64,000 nucleotides of DNA from Phascolarctos cinereus (GCF_002099425.1 NW_018344259.1:803501-867500), one strand, 5' to 3'; shown: positions 1 to 13,699, numbered from the stretch's first letter. A program made the numbers and translations. Notes: generated by a model not told the origin, from the letters alone.

Positions 1-881
<881 letters not shown>

Positions 882-1043
882 TCAACAAAAAGAAAAGTCT
901 GGTTGAATAAAAAGTTATTAAAAATATTATTCATACCATAAGAACTTTAGCACATTTTTAAAAAAAAAACTTTTCTGGGAAATATCAGAAGCACTGGTTT
1001 TAATTAGGCCATTTTTATACTTACAAAGACATTATTTCTCTGT

Positions 1044-1306
1044 CTATATGCACACAGAAATGATTACCAACCTAAAATTGATTCCTGATTTAGAGAATGA
1101 ATCCAGGATGTAAATTATATCAATCTCTAGATTCACACCTCTCCACCTCCTTGTTGCCCTGCCTTTTTGCTATGTGCTATATGCACACAGAAATGATTAC
1201 CAACCTAAAATTGATTCCTGATTTAGAGAATGAATCCAGGATGTAAATTATATCAATCTCTAGATTCACACCTCTCCACCTCCTTGTTGCCCTGCCTTTT
1301 TGCTAT
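1044..1306. repeat. Perfect tandem duplication, 130-bp unit, period 133
   Basis: Bases 1044-1173 and 1177-1306 appear identical over 130 bp, separated by GTG. The unit begins CTATATGCACACAGAAATG and ends GCCTTTTTGCTAT. It lies in the 1594-nt ELF1 intron, 168 bp from the acceptor of the exon at 406-876. Perfect identity means a recent duplication or an assembly artefact. Confidence 0.9.
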
Positions 1307-3592
<2,286 letters not shown>

Positions 3593-3676
3593 CCTTCCCA
3601 TCTTTGTTTTTCTTCTTCAAAGATATATTTGGTGTAGTAGCTGGGGAATCTGGTCGAGGTGGTTTAGTTTTTCTCC
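3593..3676 (-). CDS. ELF1: ELF1 exon: basic linker before the ETS domain
   Basis: The 84-nt exon lies between a TTTCAG-type acceptor (AG at 3678-3677) and a strong GGTAAGT donor (3592-3587). It encodes RKTKPPRPDSPATTPNISLK then KKNKDGKG (residues about 174-201). The Arg/Lys/Pro run with the preceding KRKKG forms a basic, AT-hook-like patch just before the ETS fold, where this family usually has nuclear-localisation activity. Both boundaries fall inside Gly codons, in agreement with its neighbours. A longer open frame reading through the donor is intronic and not a product. Confidence 0.96.
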
Positions 3677-5207
3677 CTGAAACCAAGCCAATTATACATA
3701 AATCCCTTTTCAAAATTCCAAGAAAAAAGGACATATCATTTTCATCTCATCTTTTGATATACTGCATAAAATCTCAGGGTCATCAATTTCTTTCTAAATA
3801 GTTCCTGTGATTTAGAATGCACACTGTCTTGGGGTGGGGGGAAAAGGGAGAGATGGGGAGAAAATCTGGAACTCAAAATCTTGTGGAAGTCAATGTTGAA
3901 AACTAAAAATTAATTAAGAAATTTAACAATTCAAAAAAATAATTTGTGTTTTTGTCAGAAAAAAATTTACATTCATTTACTATAAAGAAAATAATTTTCA
4001 CAAAAGTGAACGTAAGAATGGATATGGATGGAATATTTTATAGAGTAAAAACAGCTACTGAACTAGGGAAAGGATCCAATAAAATGATCTTAAATTAAAG
4101 TTGCTCAACCTCAGTTTTATCTCCTGCAAAACCTGTAAGATTTATGTTTTTTACTTCAGAACACTGCTAAAAGTTCTTTACTGTACATGTAAAAGTACAT
4201 ATGTTTTCTGATACGTTGACATTTCTCTCTTAGACCTTTATATCAGTTTGGACTCAAAATGAACCAATCCACTTCTGATTTCAACACCACCAGTTTATTC
4301 TGTCTACTGTTCATGGAAGTTTCTCAATGGCAGAGAGATTTCAGTTTCAATTTTCCCTTTCCTAATAAGTACCTAATACTTCATCTACATTAATTTAGTA
4401 GAAACTCAGAAACTGCTGTGGACTGATCGACACTTCCTAGCATTCCATATGTATTTAACAATCCACAACATTTTTTTCCACTCATCTTTCAATTCACTAG
4501 GCATCAACTTGTAGGGTATCCTGACAAATAAATTTGTATCACATTAAAAGCAATGTTGTAGTGGCTGATAAACTAGTTCTGTTTCAGGTCCCTGTTTGAA
4601 ATCTTGTCTTGCAATATACATACACATAAATATATACATAAATACACACACACACACATACACACACATGTGTGGAATTCCATCAACTAGGAGCAAATGT
4701 TTAGGTAAATTTGAAGGAATATTCCCTATAAAGAGTATGGTAAGACCCACCTAAAATAAGACTGTGCCTTGAGATATTTCTACCATGGTAGGTTTTTACA
4801 AGGGTGAGTATGGTTCTAATTGGGCAAAGGTCATAAGTATTCATATCATGCAAGTAACAGAAAAGTGTGGAGGTTAGGCCAGGGGGAAAGGAGCAGATGG
4901 GCTGTAGAAACCAGGATAACAAAAGTTTTTCTGGGATCAGCTGGGTGGGGGGAAGGGTAGATGAAGGAAATAAGCAGGACAGGAAATATCTCTGTGGCTC
5001 TTTCTGAAGAATCCCAGATCCTTTTTTTTCTAAGGTGCTCCAGGAAATGATCTCTCTCAGGTTTTTCAGCAAATACTGTCTCCCACCTCTTTGTTCTCTG
5101 GTAGACACTAGGCTCTGAGAATATTTAAATATCTGGATGATAGCCTCACCAAGGGGTAAACAAATACTACCTCCTCTTTCAAAAAATGTAGCTCCACCTC
5201 AGGTAAT
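3677..5207. other. Intron, mostly unrecognised; (CA)n at 4643-4669
   Basis: The only defined element is a short (CA)n microsatellite at about 4643-4669. The text from 4670 to 5110 looks like an old interspersed repeat because of its mixed purine-rich make-up, but I could not assign a family. Confidence 0.45.
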
Positions 5208-5480
5208 CTGCTCTTTTTTTTCCTTCTGTTTTGTTTTGTTTCCTCTTTCTTGTGGTTCCTCCTATTGGTTCTAATTCTTCCTTAAAACATGACTAATTTG
5301 AAAATACGTTTAACAGGAATGTATATGTAGAGACTTTATCAGATTGCATGCTGTCTTGGGGAGAGAGGTAGGGAGAGAGGGGGAGAAAAATTTAAACTCA
5401 AAAGTATATGGAAGTGATTGTTGAAAACTAAAAATAAATTAATAAAAAAATTAAATCAAATCAAATTTTAAAAAAAAAAA
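5208..5480 (+). mobile_element. L1 3'-end fragment
   Basis: The text from TTGTTTCCTCTTTCTTGTGG through the TCAGATTGCATGCTGTCTTG motif to an A-rich tail is the same 3' end seen in the neighbouring copy and in copies near 21200, 57250 and 60480. It is severely 5' truncated and antisense to ELF1. Confidence 0.75.
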
Positions 5481-5485
5481 GAAAG

Positions 5486-5990
5486 AATACTAATAAATGA
5501 TGAACAGGCAGACTTCAGAAAAACCTGGAAAGACTTATATGAACCGATGCTGAGTGAAATAAGCAGAACCAAAAGAACACTGTACACGGTAACAGCCACG
5601 TTGTACAATGACTGACTTTGATAGACTTAGCTCTTCTCAGCAATGCAAGGATCTAAGACAACTCCAAAAGACTCATGATGGAAAATGCTATCCACATCCA
5701 GAGAAAAAACTTTGGAGTCTGAATGCAGATGAAAGCATACTATTTGCTCTCTCCTTTTCTTCTGTTGTTTTGTTTCTTCTTTCTCATGGTTCCGCCCATT
5801 AGTTCTAATTCTTCTTTACATCATGACTAATGTGAAAATGTTTAATATGAATGTACATGTAGAGCCTACATCAGATTGCATGCCGTCTTGGGGAGTGGGG
5901 AGAAGAGAGGGTGGAAAAAAATTTAAAACTCAAAATCTTATGGAAATGAATGTTGAAAACTAAAAATAAATAAATTATTAAAAAAAAATA
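5486..5990 (+). mobile_element. L1 3'-end fragment, immediately after another copy
   Basis: The copy starts in the last part of ORF2 (AGACTTCAGAAAAACCTGG) and runs through the 3' UTR to an A tail at about 5981. The sequence resembles the end of mammalian L1 ORF2 as remembered. It sits about 5 bp behind the previous L1 tail, in the same orientation, suggesting insertion into or next to the A-rich tail. Confidence 0.8.
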
Positions 5991-6237
5991 CTGAGGGCCT
6001 CAGTTCAAATTCTGCCTTAGAGTATTTATTTACTCCAGCTGAATCATAAAATTTCACCACATCCTATATGATCATAGGTTTAGAGCCGAAAAGATTTCAG
6101 AGGCCAACTAGGGCAGCTCTTTTACTTTAAAAGTGAGGAACCTAAGGCTGGTATTTACTAAGGGGAGGATACATAAAAATAAAATGATTTGTACATTCAC
6201 TTAGTCATTGCCAATTCTTTCCAACTCTAAATTCTAT

Positions 6238-6555
6238 GGTGGGGAAGCTAGGTAGCCCAGTGAATAGAGCACTGGGCCTTGGGTCAGGAAGATGACTTCC
6301 TGAGTTCACATCTGGCCTCAAGACACTCAGTAGCTGTGTGAACCCTGGGCAAGTCACTTAACCCCTTGCCTCAGTTTCTTCATCTGTAAAATGAGCTGGA
6401 GAAGGAAATGGCAAACCACTCCAGTATCTTTGCCAAGAAAGCCACAAATGGGGTCACAAAGAGTTGGACATGACTGAAAATGACTCAACAACAACAAAAA
6501 TGAAAGTCATGAAGAGTCAGTCTGACACGAGTGAAAAACAACTGAACAACATAGA
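6238..6555 (+). mobile_element. MAR1-type CORE-SINE with a doubled 3' tail
   Basis: A tRNA-like head (GTAGCCCAGTGAATAGAGC), a CORE segment (TGTGTGAACCCTGGGCAAGT, then TCAGTTTCTTCATCTGTAAA) and an RTE-like tail (CTTTGCCAAGAAAGCC and GGGTCACAAAGAGTTGGACA) occur in the order expected of marsupial MAR1 elements. The tail motif (GAGT-GAC-GACTGAA-AACAAC) recurs at about 6508-6552. Old bases 6060-6145 just before it resemble the tail of an ancient SINE. Confidence 0.82.
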
Positions 6556-7758
6556 CTACAATACAAAAACGCAACCACTCAGCAGAGTTTGACTTTGTTT
6601 ATTTTCTCCTTGGGTAGATGGTGGGAAGAAAGAAAGAAAATAATGATTCAAACACTGGTGTTAATTGAGTTAATCAAATTATAATACCTAGCTGAGAACT
6701 TCCCCCAAAAAAGAAATAGGAATTCCAGGAGGGAGCAGTAATTTTAGGGCATGGAGTACTAGGGAAGACTGAGGAGCACCAGAGGGTAGGAAAAGATTCA
6801 TAAAAGGGCAGTGAGAGGACTGTGAAGAACCCACTGTTTCACTGGGGCTTTCAATGATGCTATACTCAAACAGTGCAAGGAAATTATGAAAAATCGACTG
6901 ACTCTCTTTAAAGACAAAAGGTGTTTCAACAGAATATCAAGTGTAACAACAAAGGACTCAGAGAACTCAAAGTGTCCAGGGCAAGCTGCTCATTTACCAG
7001 GTCTAACCTTCCAAGAGAAGGCCTCCAGGAGTAAGGATGCCCAGGAGAGGAGAGGGGCCAGGCAAATTCTGTGCTGACTAGAAGACAAAAAAGTAATGAA
7101 GTCTATATGCAATGGAACATAACCAAACATCTCCTCATTTTTCAATGCCTTTATGATCTGGCAAGAATACAACAGAGAATAACAGAGAAACTCATTAGTA
7201 AAAGCTGAGCATGGTCAGGATGTGTGAGCAAAGGATTCAATTCAGGCAGAAAAAGGAAATGCATAAGGGCCTTTTAATGTCTAAGTGGCAAAACTATAAG
7301 GGCTAGGCCAGCCTTTTTAAAGTCTAACAGCACTGTAGGTGAAAGAAAGTAGAAGTTCCATAAGAATAGGCAGAAAAGCTAAGATTGGTTACAAGTGTTA
7401 ACAGCTGGGTCTAATGGCAGACATACTGTATACTCTGGATATTTTATTTCTTTAAATCTTGCTATTCATTTTCTCTTCGGCACTATATAGTAATTATAAT
7501 GAACAAATTAAATATTCAGATTTACTTTAATAAAGTATTTTAGTAAGTAAATAGAAAATGAACTATATTGCTAAATAAATATTAAGCCTCAACTAGCCAC
7601 TCCTGAGGCAAAATCTAAATGTCCACATCATGTCACCTACCCTAATTCCAGACAGCACTCAAGGGACATTAATTAGCCTTCAGAGGATATTCCTTGAATA
7701 CACATCATTAAGTCAGAGTCAAAGATATGCTTTACCCACTTCACAATTTTACCTAAAA
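6556..7758. other. Intron, nothing recognised
   Basis: No repeat family, splice-flanked conserved frame or RNA gene was recognised. The open frames here are short and lack family resemblance. Confidence 0.5.
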
Positions 7759-7759
7759 T

Positions 7760-8060
7760 TACAGAATTCCTAATTGGAAGGGAGATCACCTAGCTCAACT
7801 ACTACCTGAAGGGCGAGTTCCTTCTACAATACCCCTGAGAAATGATCCTCCAACTTCTGCTTGAATTCTTCCCATCCTGCCAGAGATCAGAGCATCTTTT
7901 TCAGGGAACCTCAAGAGAGCTACCAAGAGCTCAGGTGGAAGAAAAACTCCATAGCTCATTTTGCTCCTCCAGGGACCTAGGATAACCTTGTGAGCCAACT
8001 TCTCTAGTTCTGGGACATAAGCCTCCTGCCTAGTGAGGAATCTGGCTGACTACTTCCTGG
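7760..8060 (-). mobile_element. CR1/L3-type LINE 3' end, antisense
   Basis: CAGAATTCCTAATTGGAAGG, then CACCTAGCTCAAC and CCTCCAACTTCTGCTTGAAT match, in reverse, the CR1-clade 3' UTR text ('GGTTGGACTAGATGACCT... CCTTCCAAC... GATTCTG' in sense). The same family appears in sense at 16850-19235, so this is an independent, diverged copy. Confidence 0.65.
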
Positions 8061-8358
8061 AATAGAGAACAGAGATTGCCTTTCCTCCCTAAATCATCTA
8101 CCAGACTCCATCTGAGAAGTTCCTTCTTATCTCTTCACTTTTCCTTAGATGCCCCAGTGAAGCGGTTGCACAGTAAATTGGACAGAAATATGGCAAAGTT
8201 TCACAGCAATGCAACTAAGGATTAACTTAAACATTTAAACATCACTAAGTAAACAAGGCAAAAAAGATATATTAGGTACATATCTCTGTGTACCCTCATA
8301 ATTTAAAGAGAACAGCTTAAATAATCCTGAAGATGTTATTTAAGAAGCTAGATGGTGT

Positions 8359-8360
<2 letters not shown>

Positions 8361-8399
<39 letters not shown>
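8361..8399. repeat. (TG)n microsatellite
   Basis: Nearly uninterrupted GT dinucleotides. The open frame of alternating Val/Cys over it is an artefact of the repeat. Confidence 0.95.
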
Positions 8400-8400
<1 letters not shown>

Positions 8401-8449
8401 TTTCAAAGATTATACAAAGACTGATACTTTCATCATTCTATCAGACATT

Positions 8450-9245
8450 TAATATTTTCTTTTTCTCTAGTCTTTTTTTTCTTTCTTTTTTTCCCTCATC
8501 ACTTTTACTTGTTTTTAAAATCATTTTTTGGCTCTCTTTTTTTTAATCTCTTGCTTTAGTTCTTGAATTAGAATTCCTATTAGGCTTTACTAAATCTGCA
8601 TTTTTCTTTGAGGCTTTATTTATAGATGTTCTGGAGTCATTCTCTTTTTCTAGGTTTGTGTTTTGAGCTTCCTCTACCACCATAGTAACTCTTTATATTC
8701 AGAGTTTTTTTGGTTTGTTTGCTCATCCTCACAGCGCACTTCTTGACTTTGGACTTTGTATTTAGATGGGCTCTATTTACTACTGAGGGGTGCAGAGATA
8801 GGGGTTGAAGAGGGTTGTCTAGTCTAAGTTTCTGCTACTTTCACAACTCAGTCTGGAGGCCTAGAAATTTTTGTTCCTTCCAAAGTGGTGTGATCCCCAG
8901 GTCCTGACCCAGGCCTAGGTTTGCTGGCTTTATGTGGTTGAGTTTCAGCAGAAAGTTGCTGGACTCAGTCACTATTAGCCCAGTGGGAGGTTCTGCAGGT
9001 TAAGAGCAACTGAACTGCTGGCTCCCCTTTGGTCTCTTGCCCTTGGTTATTCCAGTACAGCCTTGGTGCTGGGCCAAAAGTTGGAACTGAGTCACTGCTC
9101 TGCTCCTGGATTCAAAGCCACATAGCTACATTATTGGAACTTGTTTTGTGCTCAGTACTCGGCTAGGACCCTGCAGCCCTCTCTGTGCTGGATCGGTGAC
9201 CGAAAAGTAGGTGATGAGTGCAGATCGTACTTGTTTACTAGTTCA
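8450..9245 (-). mobile_element. L1 5' region (5' UTR / ORF1 start), antisense
   Basis: Read on the minus strand, this stretch has a GC-richer leader followed by an A-rich segment with AATAAAGCCTCAAAGAAAAA. A plus-strand stretch at 33690-34200 carries the same arrangement with a closely similar motif. I interpret both as 5' ends of marsupial L1-like elements. No matching ORF2 or 3' end is adjacent. Confidence 0.5.
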
Positions 9246-9628
9246 GGGGTTCCCTGAGATCTCGATCTCGATCTCTATCTATAATGTTTGCTCCTGTCTT
9301 ACTATTGTTGCCACCATTGTTGCTGCTACCATACTACACTGCTGGCCAACACCCAGCCCAGCGGACCTCTCTATCTTCCTAAGCTGCCCTGAGTTGGAAA
9401 AAATGATTGCCTGACTTTTTCTTGGCTTTCCTAATCAGAATTTAGTCTGGCACGTTTTCTAAGTTGTTGTGGAGGAAGTGTGTTGCCTCTATCATTCTAG
9501 AGATCAACAATTAGATGTGACAATCATTTGATAATATTAAAGATAACAGCAGTTATTAATGAGAGTAAGAAGGCAACATTTCCATTGTCACTATGATAGT
9601 TTGAATCAGTTAATTCCAATATTTGTTT

Positions 9629-9706
9629 CCTGGTAAGCATGATGTAGTTGATTGAGTGCTAGGCTTGGAATCAGGAAGACTTGGGATCACCTCTTGCCTC
9701 TAACAC
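9629..9706 (+). mobile_element. Fragment of tRNA-SINE head
   Basis: GATTGAGTGCTAGGCTTGGA and ATCAGGAAGACTTGGGATCA match the first part of the MAR1/tRNA-SINE family found across the window. The rest of the element is missing. Confidence 0.5.
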
Positions 9707-9739
9707 TATGGGCTTTGTCAGAGGGAGGTAAGGGAAAAA

Positions 9740-10395
9740 GAATGTGCCCAGTGGATCATACTACCATCACTACCTCAGCTTCCACCTCCCTTCATATCCT
9801 GGTGGCAGCATCCCAGGACTCAATAATACTAGGGAATGCAGTCCCACAACACCCTTCCCCACCATCACCACCAGTCCCTGCTTCCAGCCTTCATCTAGGG
9901 AGTCAAGACTTATGAAGAAGGGGCACACTATTACTCCACCAACAATTATCACCAATGGGCAGATACCCCTAGAAAGAACTCCAAGAGCCCAGGAAGAGTA
10001 GTGTCCCCAGACCACTAGTCTTTCTCCCAATATAGCAACCTTGCAGCCATCATTTGGGGGAGTAAACTGTAGAGAAAAGGTACTCGATCCCCACAACCCC
10101 CAACTGAAAGCCAATTACCAGAAGTATGACAGGCAAGCCAACCTAGCTGAAGCAGCAAAGACATCTTGAAGGATCAACAAGAGGTGTACTGCACGTGCCA
10201 AGAGAATCAAACCAATGCCATCAACTCTACAATCACTTTCCCCCTGGACTCTAAGACAGCTCTGAAATCGGAGTCCAAGAGCCCAGATTACCTCCCAGAT
10301 TACCAGTGTGTTTGAGCCCAACCATCATCAACCCTTATGGAGAAGGGTCCCACCTTCCCAGCCATCACCAAAACTCACTTTTATTAAAGTCATAT
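9740..10395 (+). pseudogene. Possible retropseudogene of an unrecognised gene
   Basis: From ATG at 9744 the frame is open for 85 codons to TAG (9999), then open again to TGA (10167). From about 10160 the +2 frame is open for 51 codons (ILKDQQEVYCTCQEN... SPDYLPDYQCV) to TGA at 10313, as if one coding region had one stop and one frameshift. ATTAAA follows at 10385. Amino-acid composition is protein-like (Pro/Thr/Ser-rich, then Lys/Asp-rich). No intron pattern is seen, but there is no clear poly(A) tail or target-site duplication either. I do not recognise the protein, and a chance run of open codons in a repeat is possible. Confidence 0.35.
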
Positions 10396-11932
10396 TATTT
10401 TTCCTTTGATTTTTATGAAACATGGAGGAGAGGCAGATATATAAGGGAATTTAGCAGGTATCCCTCCAACCACTGCTTTTTTTTTTAAGTTGGCTTACAG
10501 AACAAATGAAAATCTGTTATATCTCAGTTTTAGGAGATTTTAAAACAGCCAACACTAGAGAGATAAAGAAGAAAGACAGGGGTGGGGGGAGCATGTTACT
10601 GAGCAAGAAAACATTTTGCTCAGAAGTATGGGTGCAACAAAGTTGAAAAAGGAGACAAGCGGCAGAATGGACCTAATCTGAGTGGAATATTTTGATGAAA
10701 CACTGGTCAACCTCTAGGATTCTCTTACATGGATGCCAATAAAATAAAAGGCATCATCTAAGGGAGAGGATGTAATAATGGAATAGTATGAAAACCACAG
10801 GAACTATTTAAAAATAATCTTTGCTAGCATTAAGAAAGGCAAACTTGATAGCATTATCACAGAAAAGGCTAACAATGAACAAGCCTTGTAATGCTGCCTT
10901 ATGTATTACAAAAAGGAGATGTCTCTTATAAGATATGCTTTAAAAAAAATGCACCATATATCTTTCAGTTTCTCTTTATGTAGATTAAGTAGGTTTATGT
11001 TTATACCAGTATGCTTATGGTTCCTGTGTTTTGGTTCATAATTCCACCCAAAACTAACATACTTTTCTTCTTCTTTTAAAAGATTTGATTAAGTTTGACA
11101 TTCAATTGGTCGGGTACAACTTTTTTTAATGAAGGTAGTCATCTCTACCTCCATAAGATTTTAGTGTGACTTAATAAATTATGGGAAAAGCCTACTCAGT
11201 AGCTTGGTATAACTTTAACCTGTGGTGTGCTCTGAAAAAAAGTTGCTGTTGACATTCAAAATCTTATTTAACAGCATGCCTCAACTAGCAAAAGGCAACG
11301 GCTGCAGCAGGTCCACTGAGTGTAAAAATTCTCTAATTTTCCATATGGTAAACAACAGATTAGTTATAATTCTTCCATTAAAACTTTGATCTAATTTTTT
11401 TTCAATTACTGAGAAGCATTTTGTTGTAATTTGTCTTTAAAATTAAGATGCACCATCAGCACAAAGCTTGAAATGATGTGATTATAAGGCTCAATTCAAC
11501 AATTAGATACTCTTAAGAATAAAAGAAACCTTAAAAATATTTTACATTAAAATGCATTACCAAGTCTGATAATTGTTCTCCAAAGAGAAAAGCTCAAGAA
11601 ATTAAGAATGAAAATCATTGGAATCAAAAACTTATATAAGGCCATTTCCAACAAAGAAAGCCAAAGACAATGACTAACTGTCCACAGCTTCTCTAAGAGA
11701 AGACTCCAAAGCCAAGAAGTGATATTGCTGGATTACTAACTCAAACAGGGATTGAGTTACCCTAACATGTTGGTACCAGCACAAGACTAATGAATAAAAG
11801 GAAAAAAAAATTCACATTTCTTTTAGTTTCTGGAACCTGACTTCTGAGCTAATGTAAGGAAGAATTTAAAGTGAAGTAATGAAGTATATAACGCCACAAC
11901 AAAAACAAGCTGTCAAAATGATTGAACCTCAC
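10396..11932. other. Intron, nothing recognised
   Basis: AT-rich ELF1 intron up to the donor of the exon at 11933-12097. No repeat family could be assigned. Confidence 0.55.
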
Positions 11933-12097
11933 CTTTCTTTCTCTTAGGTTGTTCTGGTATTGTAGCTTCTGGGGATTCCACATAGGTATCTGGAATCTGA
12001 TGTGCTTCCATCACTTCAGGAATCCCATCCAAGGTGACAGAGACATGGGTAATGGGTGCAACGACAATCTCATCCTCAGATGAAGCAAATATATTAG
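11933..12097 (-). CDS. ELF1: ELF1 exon: acidic region end, conserved ITHVSVTLDGIPEV motif
   Basis: The 165-nt exon encodes SNIFASSEDEIVVAPITHVS, then VTLDGIPEVMEAH and ESPEATIPEQPKRKKG (residues about 119-173). The first base of the Ser codon comes from the preceding exon. The acceptor TTTCCCTTAG ends at 12098 and the donor is GTGAGG at 11932. THVSVTLDGIPEVME is shared with human ELF1 almost without change, whereas the flanks diverge (AHQIPDTYVESPEA here against TQQVQEKYADSPGA). The end of the exon begins the basic patch continued in the next exon. A SINE starts only 46 nt upstream of the acceptor (see findings). Confidence 0.96.
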
Positions 12098-12143
12098 CTA
12101 AGGGAAACAAAGTTATAATTACCTCTAATGAAAATAAAGGCCA

Positions 12144-12305
12144 GAGGCAGCTAGGTAACAGTGGATAGAGCACTGACCCAGAAGTCAAGAGGACCTGAGT
12201 TCAAATGCGGTCTCAGACCAAACAACACTTACTAGGTGAGTGACCCTGGGGGCAAGTCACTTAACCCCAATTGCCAAAAAAAAAAAAAAAGAAAAGAAAA
12301 GAAAG
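12144..12305 (+). mobile_element. tRNA-SINE inserted beside an ELF1 splice acceptor
   Basis: Head (GAGGCAGCTAGGTAACAGTG), CORE (GACCCTGGGGGCAAGTCACT) and A-rich end are present. An 8-bp duplication AAAGGCCA flanks it (12136-12143 and 12306-12313). On the ELF1 strand its edge is 46 nt upstream of the exon at 11933-12097, so the branch point must lie within or next to the element. Confidence 0.88.
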
Positions 12306-13018
12306 AAAGGCCAATAATTTTTATTTCCATAGGAAAAACTAACTGGAGTGGGGAAAAAAAAACTAATTACCAACTTAACTTTCCAAACTTCACTAACATC
12401 CTTGCAGGAATGCCTTAAGTACATAATAAAGCATGGCAAAAATGATGCAATAAAGTTAAAACAGAATGTTATAAGCAGAATTTGGATATATTCTCATATA
12501 TGGAATATTACCTATATAGTGTTAGCTGTTTATAAAAATTACTACCAAACCTTCAAGAATTATGTCCATATAAACCTGTATTTTAAAAAATTCAGCTAAA
12601 ATAAGAATTTTGTATCATTTTTATATTGGAGACTTCATTTCAAAAATTACGATAAACCTTTCTCAACAAAAAACAAACACTATACATGCAAAACACTGTC
12701 CTAGATAAATTTAATATATGTTAAGAGGGGTACCACAATTAACACTGTATTGTTCTAGGAAGTGTCACCAAAGACAGGATATTTAGAGGAGAAAGAGAAG
12801 CAGGAATAAGCAATTAACAAAAAAAAAAGAGTGAATATTTCTGCTTTTATTTAGAAATAAAACAGATATTTATCTAGCACATGATATGTGTAGGGAAGAC
12901 ATCATGCTAGATGAGAAGGATACAGTTAATTCACTCAAGTAACTTAAAATTCTGCTACAGACAAATACTTTTTACTAAGAATACACAAACTCTTATATGA
13001 ATTATTTGAAAAACTTAC
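12306..13018. other. Intron of ELF1, nothing recognised
   Basis: The remaining part of the 921-nt intron between the exons at 13019-13126 and 11933-12097. No further repeat is recognised. Confidence 0.6.
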
Positions 13019-13126
13019 ACATTCTTTTTTCATCCAGCATTGGGCCTGGGGAGTCCATATTGAGGAGGGCCTCAGCAGCTTCAATCGTTTCAATAGTTTC
13101 ATCTCCATTATGGCAGGAGGCTTCAA
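13019..13126 (-). CDS. ELF1: ELF1 exon: conserved ETIEAAEALLNMDSPGPMLDEK block
   Basis: The 108-nt exon follows a TTGTAG acceptor (AG at 13128-13127) and ends at ATGT/GTAAGT. It encodes VEASCHNGDETIETIEAAEA, then LLNMDSPGPMLDEKRM (residues about 83-118). The IEAAEALLxMxSP core is shared by ELF1, ELF2 and ELF4 and belongs to the N-terminal Elf-1 conserved region involved in activation and cofactor contact (family knowledge). It differs from human at a few positions, such as N for D in CHDGDE and M for I after DEKR. It sits 249 nt after the previous exon. Confidence 0.97.
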
Positions 13127-13375
13127 CTACAAGACAGATAAAGAAGTTAGGTAAAACTGGCTTCAGATCATTCTTACCCTATAAAATTTTATAGGATGCT
13201 TATTTCTCATATGTCTTATTTCCATAAAGGAATATATTTTACTCTTCTTTAACTTAAGCCTTATGTTGGAATTATACATCTACCCTAGCGGTCTCCAAGC
13301 TATTCTGATCACAAATCACAATCATGGAACCCACCCTTCCAAAACCACAAGGTTGCAGACATTACAGTCACTCAC

Positions 13376-13550
13376 CGGTAAGAGTGATATCATCATCATC
13401 AATAATTTCTTCCTCAGCAACATCCAGTGAACTCTCAGTAATCATATCACTAGGCTCATCCACACAGGCTAGACCAGCATACCCATTGAGGATATCTGCA
13501 CCAGGAACATGTTCCACAATAACAGCTGGGAAAATGGCAGGATCACCAAG
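13376..13550 (-). CDS. ELF1: ELF1 exon: N-terminal acidic activation region
   Basis: The 175-nt exon follows TGTTTTAG and starts in phase 0 with LGDPAIFPAVIVEHVPGADI, then LNGYAGLACVDEPSDMITES and SLDVAEEEIIDDDDITLT, ending with one base of Val before GTGAGT. It covers residues about 25-82. The PAVIVExVP motif is common to ELF1, ELF2 and ELF4. The Asp run has four residues here against about six in remembered human ELF1. In the canonical transcript it joins directly to the MEDEQQ exon; the candidate cassette at 26187-26234 would lie between them without a frame change. Confidence 0.97.
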
Positions 13551-13699
13551 CTAAAACAGAAAAGAATAATCCTTTTAGAAAAGAATTAACAATGATTAAT
13601 TCTAATTTTGCTAAATAAAAGTTAAAAGAACACTTTAAAAGCAAAGATCAATTTAGTTCTAATGTTATCAGCCTACACACTATTCTAACAACACTCCCT

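Noticed and set aside
9211-9414. Short ATC-rich run (ATCTCGATCTCGATCTC)
   Set aside because: Too short and irregular to be a meaningful repeat or regulatory array.
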